In this document: positions 23,690-32,800 of the stretch, piece by piece | Numbering within the stretch: position 1 is the stretch's first letter | How the letters are laid out: every line of letters starts with the position of its first letter | DNA from: JAQBGV01 sp032128395 | GTDB taxonomy: Bacteria; Planctomycetota; UBA8108; UBA1146 | Assembly: GCA_032128395.1 (NCBI GenBank) | Contig: JAQBGV010000113.1 | Span: 1-55,966 of the forward strand | Direction of reading: 5' to 3' | Length of the DNA: 55,966 nucleotides | The notes under the pieces: generated by a model | What the model was told of the DNA's origin: nothing | What the model saw: the letters and a program-made list of their open reading frames with translations, nothing else | Database searches by the model: none | Translations under genes and position numbers: made by a program

Positions 23690-25651
23690 GTGGACCGCCG
23701 CCGACCGAGCCCGATTCCCGAAAGCTCGCCCCGCGAGAGCACTGCTCAGGAGTTCCTGCAGCAGTACCGCTCGCGATCGCTCCTGCGCTTCGCTGCGATC
23801 GGGAGCGTCGATGATGGCAAGTCGACGCTGATCGGTCGACTGCTGTACGACACGAACAACATCCACACCGACCAACTCGAAACGCTCGCGAAAGACACCA
23901 AGATCGACACGGCCGGCGAGCCCTTCGACTTCTCGCTGCTCACCGATGGGCTCAAGGCCGAGCGGGAACAGGGCATCACCATCGATGTCGCCTATCGCTA
24001 CTTCTCGACCGAGAAGCGCAGCTTCATCATCGCGGACATCCCCGGCCACGAGCAGTACACCCGGAACATGGCGACCGGCGCCTCGACCGCGAACTTGGCG
24101 ATCATCCTCGTCGACGCCCGACTCGGCGTGCTCACCCAGACCAAGCGTCATGCGTTCATCGCATCGCTGCTCGGAATCCCCCGGCTGCTCCTGGCGGTCA
24201 ACAAAATGGACCTCGTCGACTACGCCGAGCGACCCTTCGAGGAGATCCGGGAGCAGTTCGCCGATTTCGCGACACGATTGGGGATCTCCGACCTGCGATT
24301 CATCCCGATCAGCGCGATGCGGGGGGACAACGTGGTCGCGCCGAGCGCGCGCATGCCCTGGTTTCGGGGGGAAACGGTCCTCGAGTACCTTGAAAACGCG
24401 TACATCGGGAGCGATCGCAATCTTATCGACTTCCGGTTTCCCGTCCAGACCATCCTGCGCGGTCCAGATGGTCAGCGGAGCATCGCGGGTCGCGTCGCTT
24501 CCGGGCGGCTTCGTCCCGGCGAAGAGGTCATGGTGCTTCCCTCGATGCGGCGGACTCACGTCCAGTCGATCCGCGAGGGGGGAAAGGAGTGCGACGTCGC
24601 GTTCGCTTCGCAGTCCGTCGCCATCTCCCTCGAGGACCATGTCGACATCGCTCGCGGTGACATGCTGGTGAGGCCCAACAACGTTCCCCACATCGCGGAC
24701 CATCTCGAAGCGATGCTGGTTTGGATGACCGATGCTCCGTCGGAGACAGCCAAGCCGTACATCCTCCGTATCGGGACGAGGGAGACCCGAGCGAGGATCC
24801 AGGACCTCGCCTATCGGGTCGACGTGAACACCCTCAGCCGAGAGAGCGCCGTCTCCCTCGGACTGAACGACATCGGACGGGTGACGCTGCGCACATCGGA
24901 GCCCCTGATCTTCGACCCCTACAAGTCGAACCGCGGGACCGGCAGCTTCATCCTGATCGATGAGTCCACCCACGACACTGTCGGGGCGGGGATGGTCATC
25001 GATCGCCTCCCGCCGCATCGGCTTCGCGAGCAGGATCGGGGGGCGAGTGGGGCGAATCTCCACCCTCAAGATGGATCGGTCACCCCCGGAGAGAAGGAAG
25101 CGCGCGCCGGGCATCGTGCCGTCACCCTCTGGTTCACCGGGTTGTCCGGATCCGGAAAGTCGACGATCGCCAGGGCGGTGGAACGACGTCTCTTCGACGC
25201 GGGGCGGACGGTCACTGTGCTGGACGGCGACAACCTGCGGATGGGGCTCAGCCACGATCTCGGATTCTCCCGTTACGACCGGAGCGAGAACATCCGTCGC
25301 ATCGCGCAGGTCGCGCGGCTCTTCAACGAATCCGGGGCGTTGGCGCTCGCGGCGATGATCTGTCCCTACGAGAGCGATCGTGCGCTGGCTCGCACCGTCA
25401 TCGGCGAGGACCGGTACATCGAAGTCTTTGTGTGCGCACCGATCGAGGTGTGTGAGTCCCGCGATCCGAAGGGGCTCTACCGGAAGGCGCGGGCGGGGGA
25501 GATCGAGAACTTCACGGGGGTGTCGGACACGTACGAGACGCCCCGGAACGCCTCGTTGGTTCTGGACACGGAGAAGTCGTCGATCGAGGAGTGCGTCGCC
25601 CGAGTGATCCTGCATCTCGAGGAGCAGGGGATCTTGTCTCTGTCCGGATAG
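23690..25651 (+). CDS. cysNC: Bifunctional sulfate adenylyltransferase subunit 1 / adenylylsulfate kinase
   Basis: The 653-residue fusion starts at GTG 23690. Residues about 30-450 are the CysN GTPase: G1 GSVDDGKST, 'EREQGITIDVAYRYF', G3 DIPGHEQY, G4 NKMD, then beta-barrel domains. After a short linker ('DGSVTPGEKEARAG') residues about 480-650 are APS kinase with Walker A GLSGSGKST, 'LDGDNLRMGLSHDLGFS', 'ICPYESDR', 'DPKGLYRKARAGEI' and 'FTGVSDTYE'. The product is PAPS, used for sulfate assimilation or for sulfotransfer. It lies directly downstream of cysD; a TRAP transporter operon follows after 232 bp (25652-25883), a stretch of lower GC in which I see no convincing gene. Confidence 0.95.
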   Translation: MDRRRPSPIPESSPRESTAQEFLQQYRSRSLLRFAAIGSVDDGKSTLIGRLLYDTNNIHTDQLETLAKDTKIDTAGEPFDFSLLTDGLKAEREQGITIDVAYRYFSTEKRSFIIADIPGHEQYTRNMATGASTANLAIILVDARLGVLTQTKRHAFIASLLGIPRLLLAVNKMDLVDYAERPFEEIREQFADFATRLGISDLRFIPISAMRGDNVVAPSARMPWFRGETVLEYLENAYIGSDRNLIDFRFPVQTILRGPDGQRSIAGRVASGRLRPGEEVMVLPSMRRTHVQSIREGGKECDVAFASQSVAISLEDHVDIARGDMLVRPNNVPHIADHLEAMLVWMTDAPSETAKPYILRIGTRETRARIQDLAYRVDVNTLSRESAVSLGLNDIGRVTLRTSEPLIFDPYKSNRGTGSFILIDESTHDTVGAGMVIDRLPPHRLREQDRGASGANLHPQDGSVTPGEKEARAGHRAVTLWFTGLSGSGKSTIARAVERRLFDAGRTVTVLDGDNLRMGLSHDLGFSRYDRSENIRRIAQVARLFNESGALALAAMICPYESDRALARTVIGEDRYIEVFVCAPIEVCESRDPKGLYRKARAGEIENFTGVSDTYETPRNASLVLDTEKSSIEECVARVILHLEEQGILSLSG

Positions 25652-25883
25652 CGCGGATCGGCTCCCCCACGCCGAAATTCTCCATCGTCTGCCGAACCTT
25701 GGTCGGCGCATGCCACTCTCGATCTTCCCCCTATCCAATATCTTGGATTCTTGGCCCTCTGCTGGCCAGAAGAGAGCACTGGGTTTCGCGACCCGCAGTA
25801 GAGTCCATCGAGCCGGATTCCCGATTCCTCTGGAGATGGGCCCGTGCCATGAAGACTGCGCTCTCGCCAGGAAGGGTGGAGAG

Positions 25884-26813
25884 ATGAATTGGAGGGACGG
25901 TTTGTCGCACCGGCTCGTGAGCGGAGTCGCCATCTCGACGCTCTGGTGCCTCATCGGAACCGGGTGCTCGATCCGGCAGATCGCCATCGACAACATCGCC
26001 GCATCGCTAGCGGCGAGCGGTGACGCCTTCGGGACCGATGACGACCCGGAGTTGATCCGTGATGCGGCGCCCTTCGCGCTGAAGACGATGGAGTCGCTTC
26101 TCGAGTCCGCGCCGAAGCATCCTGTACTGCTGCTCGCGGCGTGCCGGGGGTTCGCGGAGTACTCGTATGCGTTCATCCAGACCGAGGCGGACCGGATCGA
26201 GCCGGATGACTACCATCGATCTGTCGAGCTGAGGGAGCGCGCCCTACGCATGTTCCTGCGCGCCCGTGACTACGGGCTGCGTGGGCTGGAGCTCCATCAC
26301 CCTGGCATCACCGATGAACTTCGGCTCCGACCCGAAGAGGCAGTGGCCTCGCTCCGGCTCGAAGAGATCGATTTCATCTACTGGACCGGAGCGGCGTGGG
26401 GACTCGCCCTCGCGCAGGGCCAGGATCGAGCGGATCTACTCGCGGACTCGACCGCGGTCGTCGCGCTGATGAGTCGAGCCTTGACTCTGGACGAGGCGTA
26501 CGAGGACGGCGCGATTCACGAGGTGATGATCGATCTCACTTCGATCGAACAGTGGGGCGGCTCCCCTGAGCGCGCACGAGAGCATTTTGCGCGCGCAGTC
26601 GAATTGGCCGAGGGGAAGACGGCGTCCCCCTACGTCTCGCTCGCGATGAGCGTCTCGGTACCGGCGCAGGACCGCGGCGAATTCATGGCCCTACTCGAGA
26701 AGGCTCTCGAAATAGACCCTGACCTCGATCCTCCGCACCGCCTCGCGAACCTGATCGTACAGAAAAGAGCCCGCCTGCTGCTCGAGCGAGTGGATGACCT
26801 GTTCCTCCAGTGA
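25884..26813 (+). CDS. TRAP-transporter-associated TPR lipoprotein (TatT-like)
   Basis: The 309-residue protein starts at ATG 25884 (GGAG upstream) and has a lipoprotein signal with lipobox IGTGC near residue 28. The mature protein is all helical with repeated TPR-like pairs and the family words 'LLAACRGFAEYSYAF', 'YWTGAAWGLAL', 'LDEAYEDGAIHEVMI' and 'ARAVELAEGKTASPYVSLA'. This is the TRAP T component, known from Treponema pallidum TatT, a periplasmic lipoprotein trimer that contacts the substrate-binding protein. It overlaps or abuts the DctP-like gene. An upstream ATG in the same frame would add a poorly typed extension. Confidence 0.86.
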   Translation: MNWRDGLSHRLVSGVAISTLWCLIGTGCSIRQIAIDNIAASLAASGDAFGTDDDPELIRDAAPFALKTMESLLESAPKHPVLLLAACRGFAEYSYAFIQTEADRIEPDDYHRSVELRERALRMFLRARDYGLRGLELHHPGITDELRLRPEEAVASLRLEEIDFIYWTGAAWGLALAQGQDRADLLADSTAVVALMSRALTLDEAYEDGAIHEVMIDLTSIEQWGGSPERAREHFARAVELAEGKTASPYVSLAMSVSVPAQDRGEFMALLEKALEIDPDLDPPHRLANLIVQKRARLLLERVDDLFLQ

Positions 26814-26836
26814 ACCTGTTCCGGAAGGAGAGTGCC

Positions 26837-27898
26837 GTGAGATCCAGCATACGTGTGAGGTCGGCGATGGCGCTCTTCCTCTTGGTGGCGGTTGCGGGGG
26901 CGACTCCCGTGCACGCCCGTGGGCGCGAGGTGAAGTTGGCGACCATGGCCCCGAGAAATTCCATTTGGAACAATGTCCTCAAGGAGATGAAGAGTGATTG
27001 GACGCAGACGACCGGAGGGGACGTCACCCTGAAGATCTACCCCGATGGGACCGCCGGGGACGAACCCAACGTCGTTGGGGACATGAAGCTCGGTGTGTGG
27101 GATGCAGCGCTGCTCACGACGTCCGGGCTGATCGAATTCGACGAATCGTTCAGCGCCCTTGCCCTTCCGGTCTACGAGTCGTACGAGGAGTTGTATCACG
27201 TCATGCAAAAGATGGAGCCCTACCTCGAGGCAAAGCTCGAGGCAAAAGGATTCGTCCTGCTCCACTGGGCGGTCGGAGGGTGGATCTACTTCTTCTCGAG
27301 GGAGCCCGTCCGCAGTATCGAGGTTCTGCAGCGGCAGAAGATCCACGTGTGGCCCGGAGACCCGGAGTCGGATCGATTCTGGACGGAGAACGGGTTCACC
27401 ACCGTGTGCTTCTCCCGCTCTGATCTCCACACGCAATTGAAGAGCGGTGGGATCGATTTGATCTACAACACTCCACTCGCGGTCCTCTCGTTCCAGCTGT
27501 CCCGTCTCGCTCCGAATCGTCTGGACTTCCGGATACAGCCGCTCGTCGGTGCTACGGTGATCAGCAAGGAGGTCTGGGACAAGATTTCATCCGAGCGAAA
27601 GATCAAGATCCGAGAAGCGTGCCGCAAAGCCGAGACGCGGTTCTTTCGCGACATTCCCAAGGGCGATGACGAGGCGATGAGAGAAATGGAGAGTCACGGG
27701 GGAGCGTGCGTCACCCTGGACGAGAAAGAGAGAGCGAAGATCCAGGCGATGATGGAGAGGTTCGCCGACTACATGAAGAAGAACCAAGTTCCCGCGGAGG
27801 CCTATCGGATCGCTCTCGAACACCGCGATGAGTATCGCAGCATGCGAATGAAGGAAAAGGAGAAGAGGGAGAAGGAACCCCAGGCAGGATCGCCATGA
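26837..27898 (+). CDS. TRAP transporter solute-binding protein (DctP/TatP type)
   Basis: GTG 26837 with GGAAGGAG 6 bases upstream gives 353 residues with a signal peptide (about residues 1-28, cut near HAR-GREV). An earlier GTG at 26810 overlaps the TatT stop but lacks a ribosome site. DctP landmarks include 'EVKLATMAPRNSIWNNVLKEM', 'KIYPDGTAGDEPNVV', 'GLIEFDESFSALALPVYESYEELYHVM', and 'FSREPVRSIEVLQRQKIHVW' for the ligand-clamping segment. The C terminus is a Lys/Glu-rich tail. The substrate cannot be told from sequence; the conserved ligand Arg of carboxylate-binding members is not obvious. It works with the TatT lipoprotein and the fused permease. Confidence 0.9.
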   Translation: MRSSIRVRSAMALFLLVAVAGATPVHARGREVKLATMAPRNSIWNNVLKEMKSDWTQTTGGDVTLKIYPDGTAGDEPNVVGDMKLGVWDAALLTTSGLIEFDESFSALALPVYESYEELYHVMQKMEPYLEAKLEAKGFVLLHWAVGGWIYFFSREPVRSIEVLQRQKIHVWPGDPESDRFWTENGFTTVCFSRSDLHTQLKSGGIDLIYNTPLAVLSFQLSRLAPNRLDFRIQPLVGATVISKEVWDKISSERKIKIREACRKAETRFFRDIPKGDDEAMREMESHGGACVTLDEKERAKIQAMMERFADYMKKNQVPAEAYRIALEHRDEYRSMRMKEKEKREKEPQAGSP

Positions 27899-29676
27899 TC
27901 CGACGCCTCGCCCAGAGTGAGAGTGCCCTGGCAGGAGTGCTTCTCGTCGCCATGGTTCTGCTCCCGTTCGTCGAGATCCTCCTTCGAAACTTCTTCGGGA
28001 GCGGCATCCCGGGCTCGATCCTTCTGGGGCAGCACCTCAATCTCTGGATCGGTTTCATGGGGGCGGCGATCGCGGCCAAGGAGGGCAAGCTCCTGACCCT
28101 CGCCACGGGGAAACTGCTCCCAGAGGGACGATGGCGGCGCGCTGCCCAGATCTTCAGCGCGGCGGTTACGGCGGCGATCTCGACGCTGCTTTGCCGAGGC
28201 GGGATCGAAGTGGTCCAGCTGGACCTAAGCGGCGAGATCGCGCTGGGGATCCCGATCTGGGTCACACGGCTGATCCTGCCGGTGGCCTTCGCACTCATCG
28301 CGGTGCGAGTGGTCTGGCGAGCCGGGGATGGTGGGGTGGCGCGGGCTCTCGCGAGCAGCGGGGTCGTGGTGGGGGTCCTACTCTCCTTCTCACCGCAAAT
28401 CCTCGAGGCGCTCCCCGCATGGCCGGGGATCCTTCTGATCCTCGTGGCCACGGTTCTCGGGGGGCCGATCTTCGTCGCGGTCGGCGGCATCGCGGTCGCC
28501 CTGTGGATGTCGGAAGGGATCCCCTTGGGCGTGATCCCGCACCAGGCGTACGACCTCACCCAATCACCGTTCCTCTCGGCGATCCCTCTCTTCACCGTGG
28601 CCGGCTTCCTGTTTGCGGAAGGAGCGGCGGCTCGCCGCCTCCTCCGGGTGTCCCGGGCGTTGTTCGGCTGGGTGCCGGGGGGGACCGCGGTCGTCTGCAC
28701 AGTGGTCTGCGCCTTTTTCACCGTCTTCACCGGTGGGTCCGGTGTGACGATCCTGGCGCTCGGCGGCCTCCTTTTCCTGACCCTCGAGCAAGATGGCTAT
28801 CGCGAGAAGTTCTCGCTCGGGCTCCTGACGGCCTCCGGCTCGCTGGGGCTGCTCTTTCCCCCGGCACTGCCACTGATCCTGTACTCCGTCGTCGCCGGGA
28901 TCGAACCCGAGAAGATGTTCATCGGTGGGATCTTGCCCGGCTTGCTCCTCTTGGTGTTGATCGGCGGGTGGTGCATCCGAGAGGGGATCCGGCGCGGCGT
29001 GAGCCGGACGCGATTCGATCTGCGAGAAGTGCGAGGCTCCATCTGGAGTGCGAAGTGGGAGCTCATCCTCCCCATGTTGATCCTCTTCGCCTACCTCCGG
29101 GGATACGCCACCCTCGTCGAGACCTCCGCCGCGGCGGCACTCTACGCGTTCGTCGTGCAGTGTCTCTTCCATCGCGACGTCTCGATCCGGCGCGGGCTGC
29201 CCGACGTGCTGCACCGAAGTGTCGTTCTGTTCGGGGGGGTGCTGATCATCCTCGCAGTGGCCAAGGGTTTGAGCAAATTCATGGTGCGAGAATCGATCCC
29301 GGATCAACTCTTCGAGTGGACGCAGGGGCACATCGAGTCCCCGATCGTCTTCCTCCTCGGCCTCAACGTGTTCTTGCTGATCGTGGGATGTTTCCTCGAC
29401 ATCTTCTCAGCGACCATGGTCGTCGTGCCGTTGATCATTCCGATCGCGGCGGCGTACGATGTGAGTGCCGTGCACTTGGGCATTATCTTCGTCGCGAACA
29501 TGGAGCTCGGCTACTTGACTCCCCCGGTGGGGATGAACCTGTTCCTCGCGTCCTACCGTTTCGAGCGACCGGTGATGACGGTCTGCAGAGCCGCACTGCC
29601 GATGTTCTGGATCCTCGCGGTCGGGGTATTGCTGATCACCTACATCCCGATCCTCACGACTTGGTACGAAGGGTAG
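27895..29676 (+). CDS. Fused TRAP transporter permease (DctQ-DctM)
   Basis: The 593-residue membrane protein overlaps the DctP gene by 4 bp (ATGA). The first about 150 residues are a four-helix DctQ-like domain ('VEILLRNFFGSGIPGSILLGQHLNLWIGFMGA'). The rest is a DctM-like large subunit with 'FTVAGFLFAEG', 'FFTVFTGGSGVTILALGGLL', 'SLGLLFPPALPLILYSVVA', 'IVGCFLDIFSATMVVVPLIIPIA' and 'ELGYLTPPVGMNLFLASYRF'. It uses a Na+ or H+ gradient to move the solute delivered by the binding protein. Q-M fusions are a known variant. It closes the three-gene operon. Confidence 0.93.
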   Translation: MIRRLAQSESALAGVLLVAMVLLPFVEILLRNFFGSGIPGSILLGQHLNLWIGFMGAAIAAKEGKLLTLATGKLLPEGRWRRAAQIFSAAVTAAISTLLCRGGIEVVQLDLSGEIALGIPIWVTRLILPVAFALIAVRVVWRAGDGGVARALASSGVVVGVLLSFSPQILEALPAWPGILLILVATVLGGPIFVAVGGIAVALWMSEGIPLGVIPHQAYDLTQSPFLSAIPLFTVAGFLFAEGAAARRLLRVSRALFGWVPGGTAVVCTVVCAFFTVFTGGSGVTILALGGLLFLTLEQDGYREKFSLGLLTASGSLGLLFPPALPLILYSVVAGIEPEKMFIGGILPGLLLLVLIGGWCIREGIRRGVSRTRFDLREVRGSIWSAKWELILPMLILFAYLRGYATLVETSAAAALYAFVVQCLFHRDVSIRRGLPDVLHRSVVLFGGVLIILAVAKGLSKFMVRESIPDQLFEWTQGHIESPIVFLLGLNVFLLIVGCFLDIFSATMVVVPLIIPIAAAYDVSAVHLGIIFVANMELGYLTPPVGMNLFLASYRFERPVMTVCRAALPMFWILAVGVLLITYIPILTTWYEG

Positions 29677-29840
29677 GGGAGCGATAGCGGTATTGACTCC
29701 TCGCCGTGGATGAGCGAGTATCTTGTTTCTGGAAACTTGGTCGCAGCCGGTTTCCCATCGATCGCAGGAAACGTCGACATGGGCGTCACTCCCCCCCGCC
29801 ACACAGTGACGCAAGTCTGAACCTCGGATGGGTGGCACTC

Positions 29841-32800
29841 GTGGATCCAGCAAGATGGAATCGGATCAAGGACATCGCATTTCGGGCAATCGAGTTGTCC
29901 CCGGGCGAGCGCCCTTCGTTCTTGGATACCGAATGTGGGGACGACGCCGAGCTCCGTCGAGAAGTCGAGAGTCTCATCGCCGCATCCGCCGATGCGGATC
30001 GATTCCTCGCCTCGCCGACGCTCGACTTGCGCCAGGACTGGGGTCGGATCAAAGACCTCGCCTACCAGGCACTCGAGCTGCATCCGAGTGATCGTTCTGC
30101 GCTCTTGGATCGCGAGTGTGGGGACGATCCAGAGTTCCGGCGAGAAATCGAGAGGCTCATCGCTGGTGCAGACAACGCCAGTGGTTTCCTGGGCCCACCC
30201 ACCCTCCCGCCGGATATTGGCAGCGCGTTCGAGTCCGGAGACGCCGACGAGCCCGACGACCCCGACGAAATCTGGGTCACTCATATCGGTGACTACGAAA
30301 TTAGAGGTGAACTCGGTCGCGGGGGAATGGGACAGGTCTTTCTCGCATTCGACCCGATACTGGAGCGCGAGGTCGCCCTCAAGATCCTTCCCAAGAAGTT
30401 CCAGGCTGATCCTAAGCGGCTCGCACTGTTCCGCCGTGAAGCGAGGATGGCGGCACAACTCAGTCACCCGAACATTGCGACGATCTACCACCTCGAAGAA
30501 ATCGAAGGGCGATGGATGATCACCATGGAGGTGGTTCATGGGTCTTCACTGAGCGACCTCCTGAGGGTGCGATCCTTCGCGCTGGCGCAGGTCCTCGACA
30601 TCGGGATCCAGATCGCGAACGGTCTCGTCGAAGCGCACACGAAGACTGAGCATCATCCTTCGATCATTCACCGGGATCTGAAACCCGGAAACGTGATGCT
30701 GACTGAATCTGGGCACGTAAAGATCCTCGATTTCGGGCTCGCAAAAGCGGTGGGGAGCGAGGATCTCCCCGTGGGGGGCGAGGGAACGGCCCTGTCCCCG
30801 GGCTCGAGTCTCGCGTCGCACTCTCCCCCCATGACCCTCCCGGGCTCGTTCATCGGAACCCTCGGCTACTCCTCTCCGGAGCAGATGCGCGGAGAGGCCG
30901 TGGATCACCGGTCAGACCTCTTCTCGTTCGGGGTGGTGCTCTACGAGTTGCTCTCCGGGAAGCCTCCCTTCGCTCGCCACCCTCACGGTCGGGCGATAGC
31001 TTCGGTGCTAGAGAGCGAACCGGACTTCGATGGACTGCGACCCGACCTCGCCAAGGTCATCGCGCGACTGCTCGCCAAGAAGCAGGAGGATCGTTACCAG
31101 AGCGCCCAGCATGCCCTCGATGATCTGGAAGCGATTCGTACCAAGATCTCGCGTGGCATCTTCGGCCGGAAGAGAGTCACGGTCCCGCTGGTGCTCTTCA
31201 TGATTCTCGGGAGTTCACTCCTGATTTCGGACATGAGGAGCGAGGACACTCCCGAAGAGAAGCTGGAACAGCTCTTCGAAGGGTCTCCGCCACTTGCGGG
31301 TGACGAATTCGAGAAAGCAATCGATGAGTGGAAGCGCCTGGACCCGAATTCGCCGAGCGGAAGTTGGTGGGGACGGAGGATTGATGCAGAAACCGAGCCC
31401 GCGCGAGTGAGACTCCAGGATGAATTCCGCGAGGCGCTGCGATCCCCCGACAGAGTAGCGCTCAAGACCGCTGACACCGAGTCGACGAGAAGAACAGGCG
31501 GCATCCTGAAAGACTGCGAGTGGTTCGAGGCGAGCACAGAGTGGATCAAATCACTGGTAGACTTCCAAGCACTGGCAGAGGATGAAAAGAAGCGTATCTC
31601 CAAGATATCGGATGAAATTGGAGTGCGGTTGGATCATGAGAATCTAGGCCCACAGGATCTCAAGAAAGTGGACTCTCTGATTCCGAGCTTCGTCGATGAA
31701 CGGCCGAATCAGGAACTAAGGGACTTGGACGATTGGCTAATAGAGCCACTCGACTATGCACTACGAGCGCATGACGAACAGCGAGCCGTGCTCGGAGAAG
31801 CTGTCGAGAAGCTCGTGCGCTCCAACAACTACGAGGTCGAGGATGTCGAGCTCCTCAGGGAGCTGATCGAGAAGAATGTCACCGGGGACAGCGATGTCTT
31901 GAGGAGAATCGCTGATTTTGTGCGATTGAGCGAATTGCGCGACCGAGCACTCCGCATGGAATCGTTGGAGGGACTCAAGACTCTTCGGGACGATGAGATG
32001 CAGCCGCTGATGAGCCAGTGGAATTTCCCCACCGAACGGTTTGGGGACCCCGTCCAGGTCCGCTACGAAAAACTTGAGAGTGCCCGGCAGATGCAAGTGA
32101 GTACTACTAATGCTGTCGAATCGTTCAAGGAGAAGAAGACCGACGCCCTCCTGGGTTACGATGGACCCAAGGCCTGGCTCGACGAAGCTAGAACGGTGAA
32201 GACGTGCATCGATGCGAAGATGCTTGCCGAAGCCGAGGAGCGGCTCGATCGACTTCTCGAACCTTTTCAGCTGGGGACGATGGATCTGGCCTTCCATGAC
32301 CCGGCGGAGGAAATTGTCGGCGGGCTCCGCGAGCAGCTGAAGGAAGCGAAAATCGCGCAGGAGGACGCGACTATTGTCCGCGAGTGCAACGCACTCGCGC
32401 TCAAGGGAGACTTGGACGAGCTGAATGCTCGATTCGAGACGGAGCGCTGCCGCCTGGGCGGGTCTCGGCGCGAGACGCTGAGTGAAATCGAGCGCATCGT
32501 CAATGGGATGCACAGTGAGAAAGCGAGTCTCGAGAGCCTGGAGGGGCAACTGACCCGAGTTCTCTACTTCCTGGGGGTTGGGGAACCTGAAAGGGCGGCG
32601 GAGACTCTCGAAGCCCTCTCCGAAGACATCCCTGCGGAAGTCGATCGATTCACACGAGGGATCGAACAACTCCAGAGCCAGCCGGTACCTGACGATCGAC
32701 TCATCCGCGACAAGCAGAGGCTGCAAGTCAGGCTGCGGATGATCGGATCCGAGGAAGATGCGGCGCTCGAATACGAATCGATGCGCCTAGGGGAAAGAGA

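Noticed and set aside
25652..25883. Short coding extension before TatT
   Set aside because: The frame is open but has no ribosome site or family match; the lipoprotein signal begins at 25884.
23513..26176. Long - strand frame across cysNC and TatT
   Set aside because: Antisense shadow of two clear genes, low-complexity translation.
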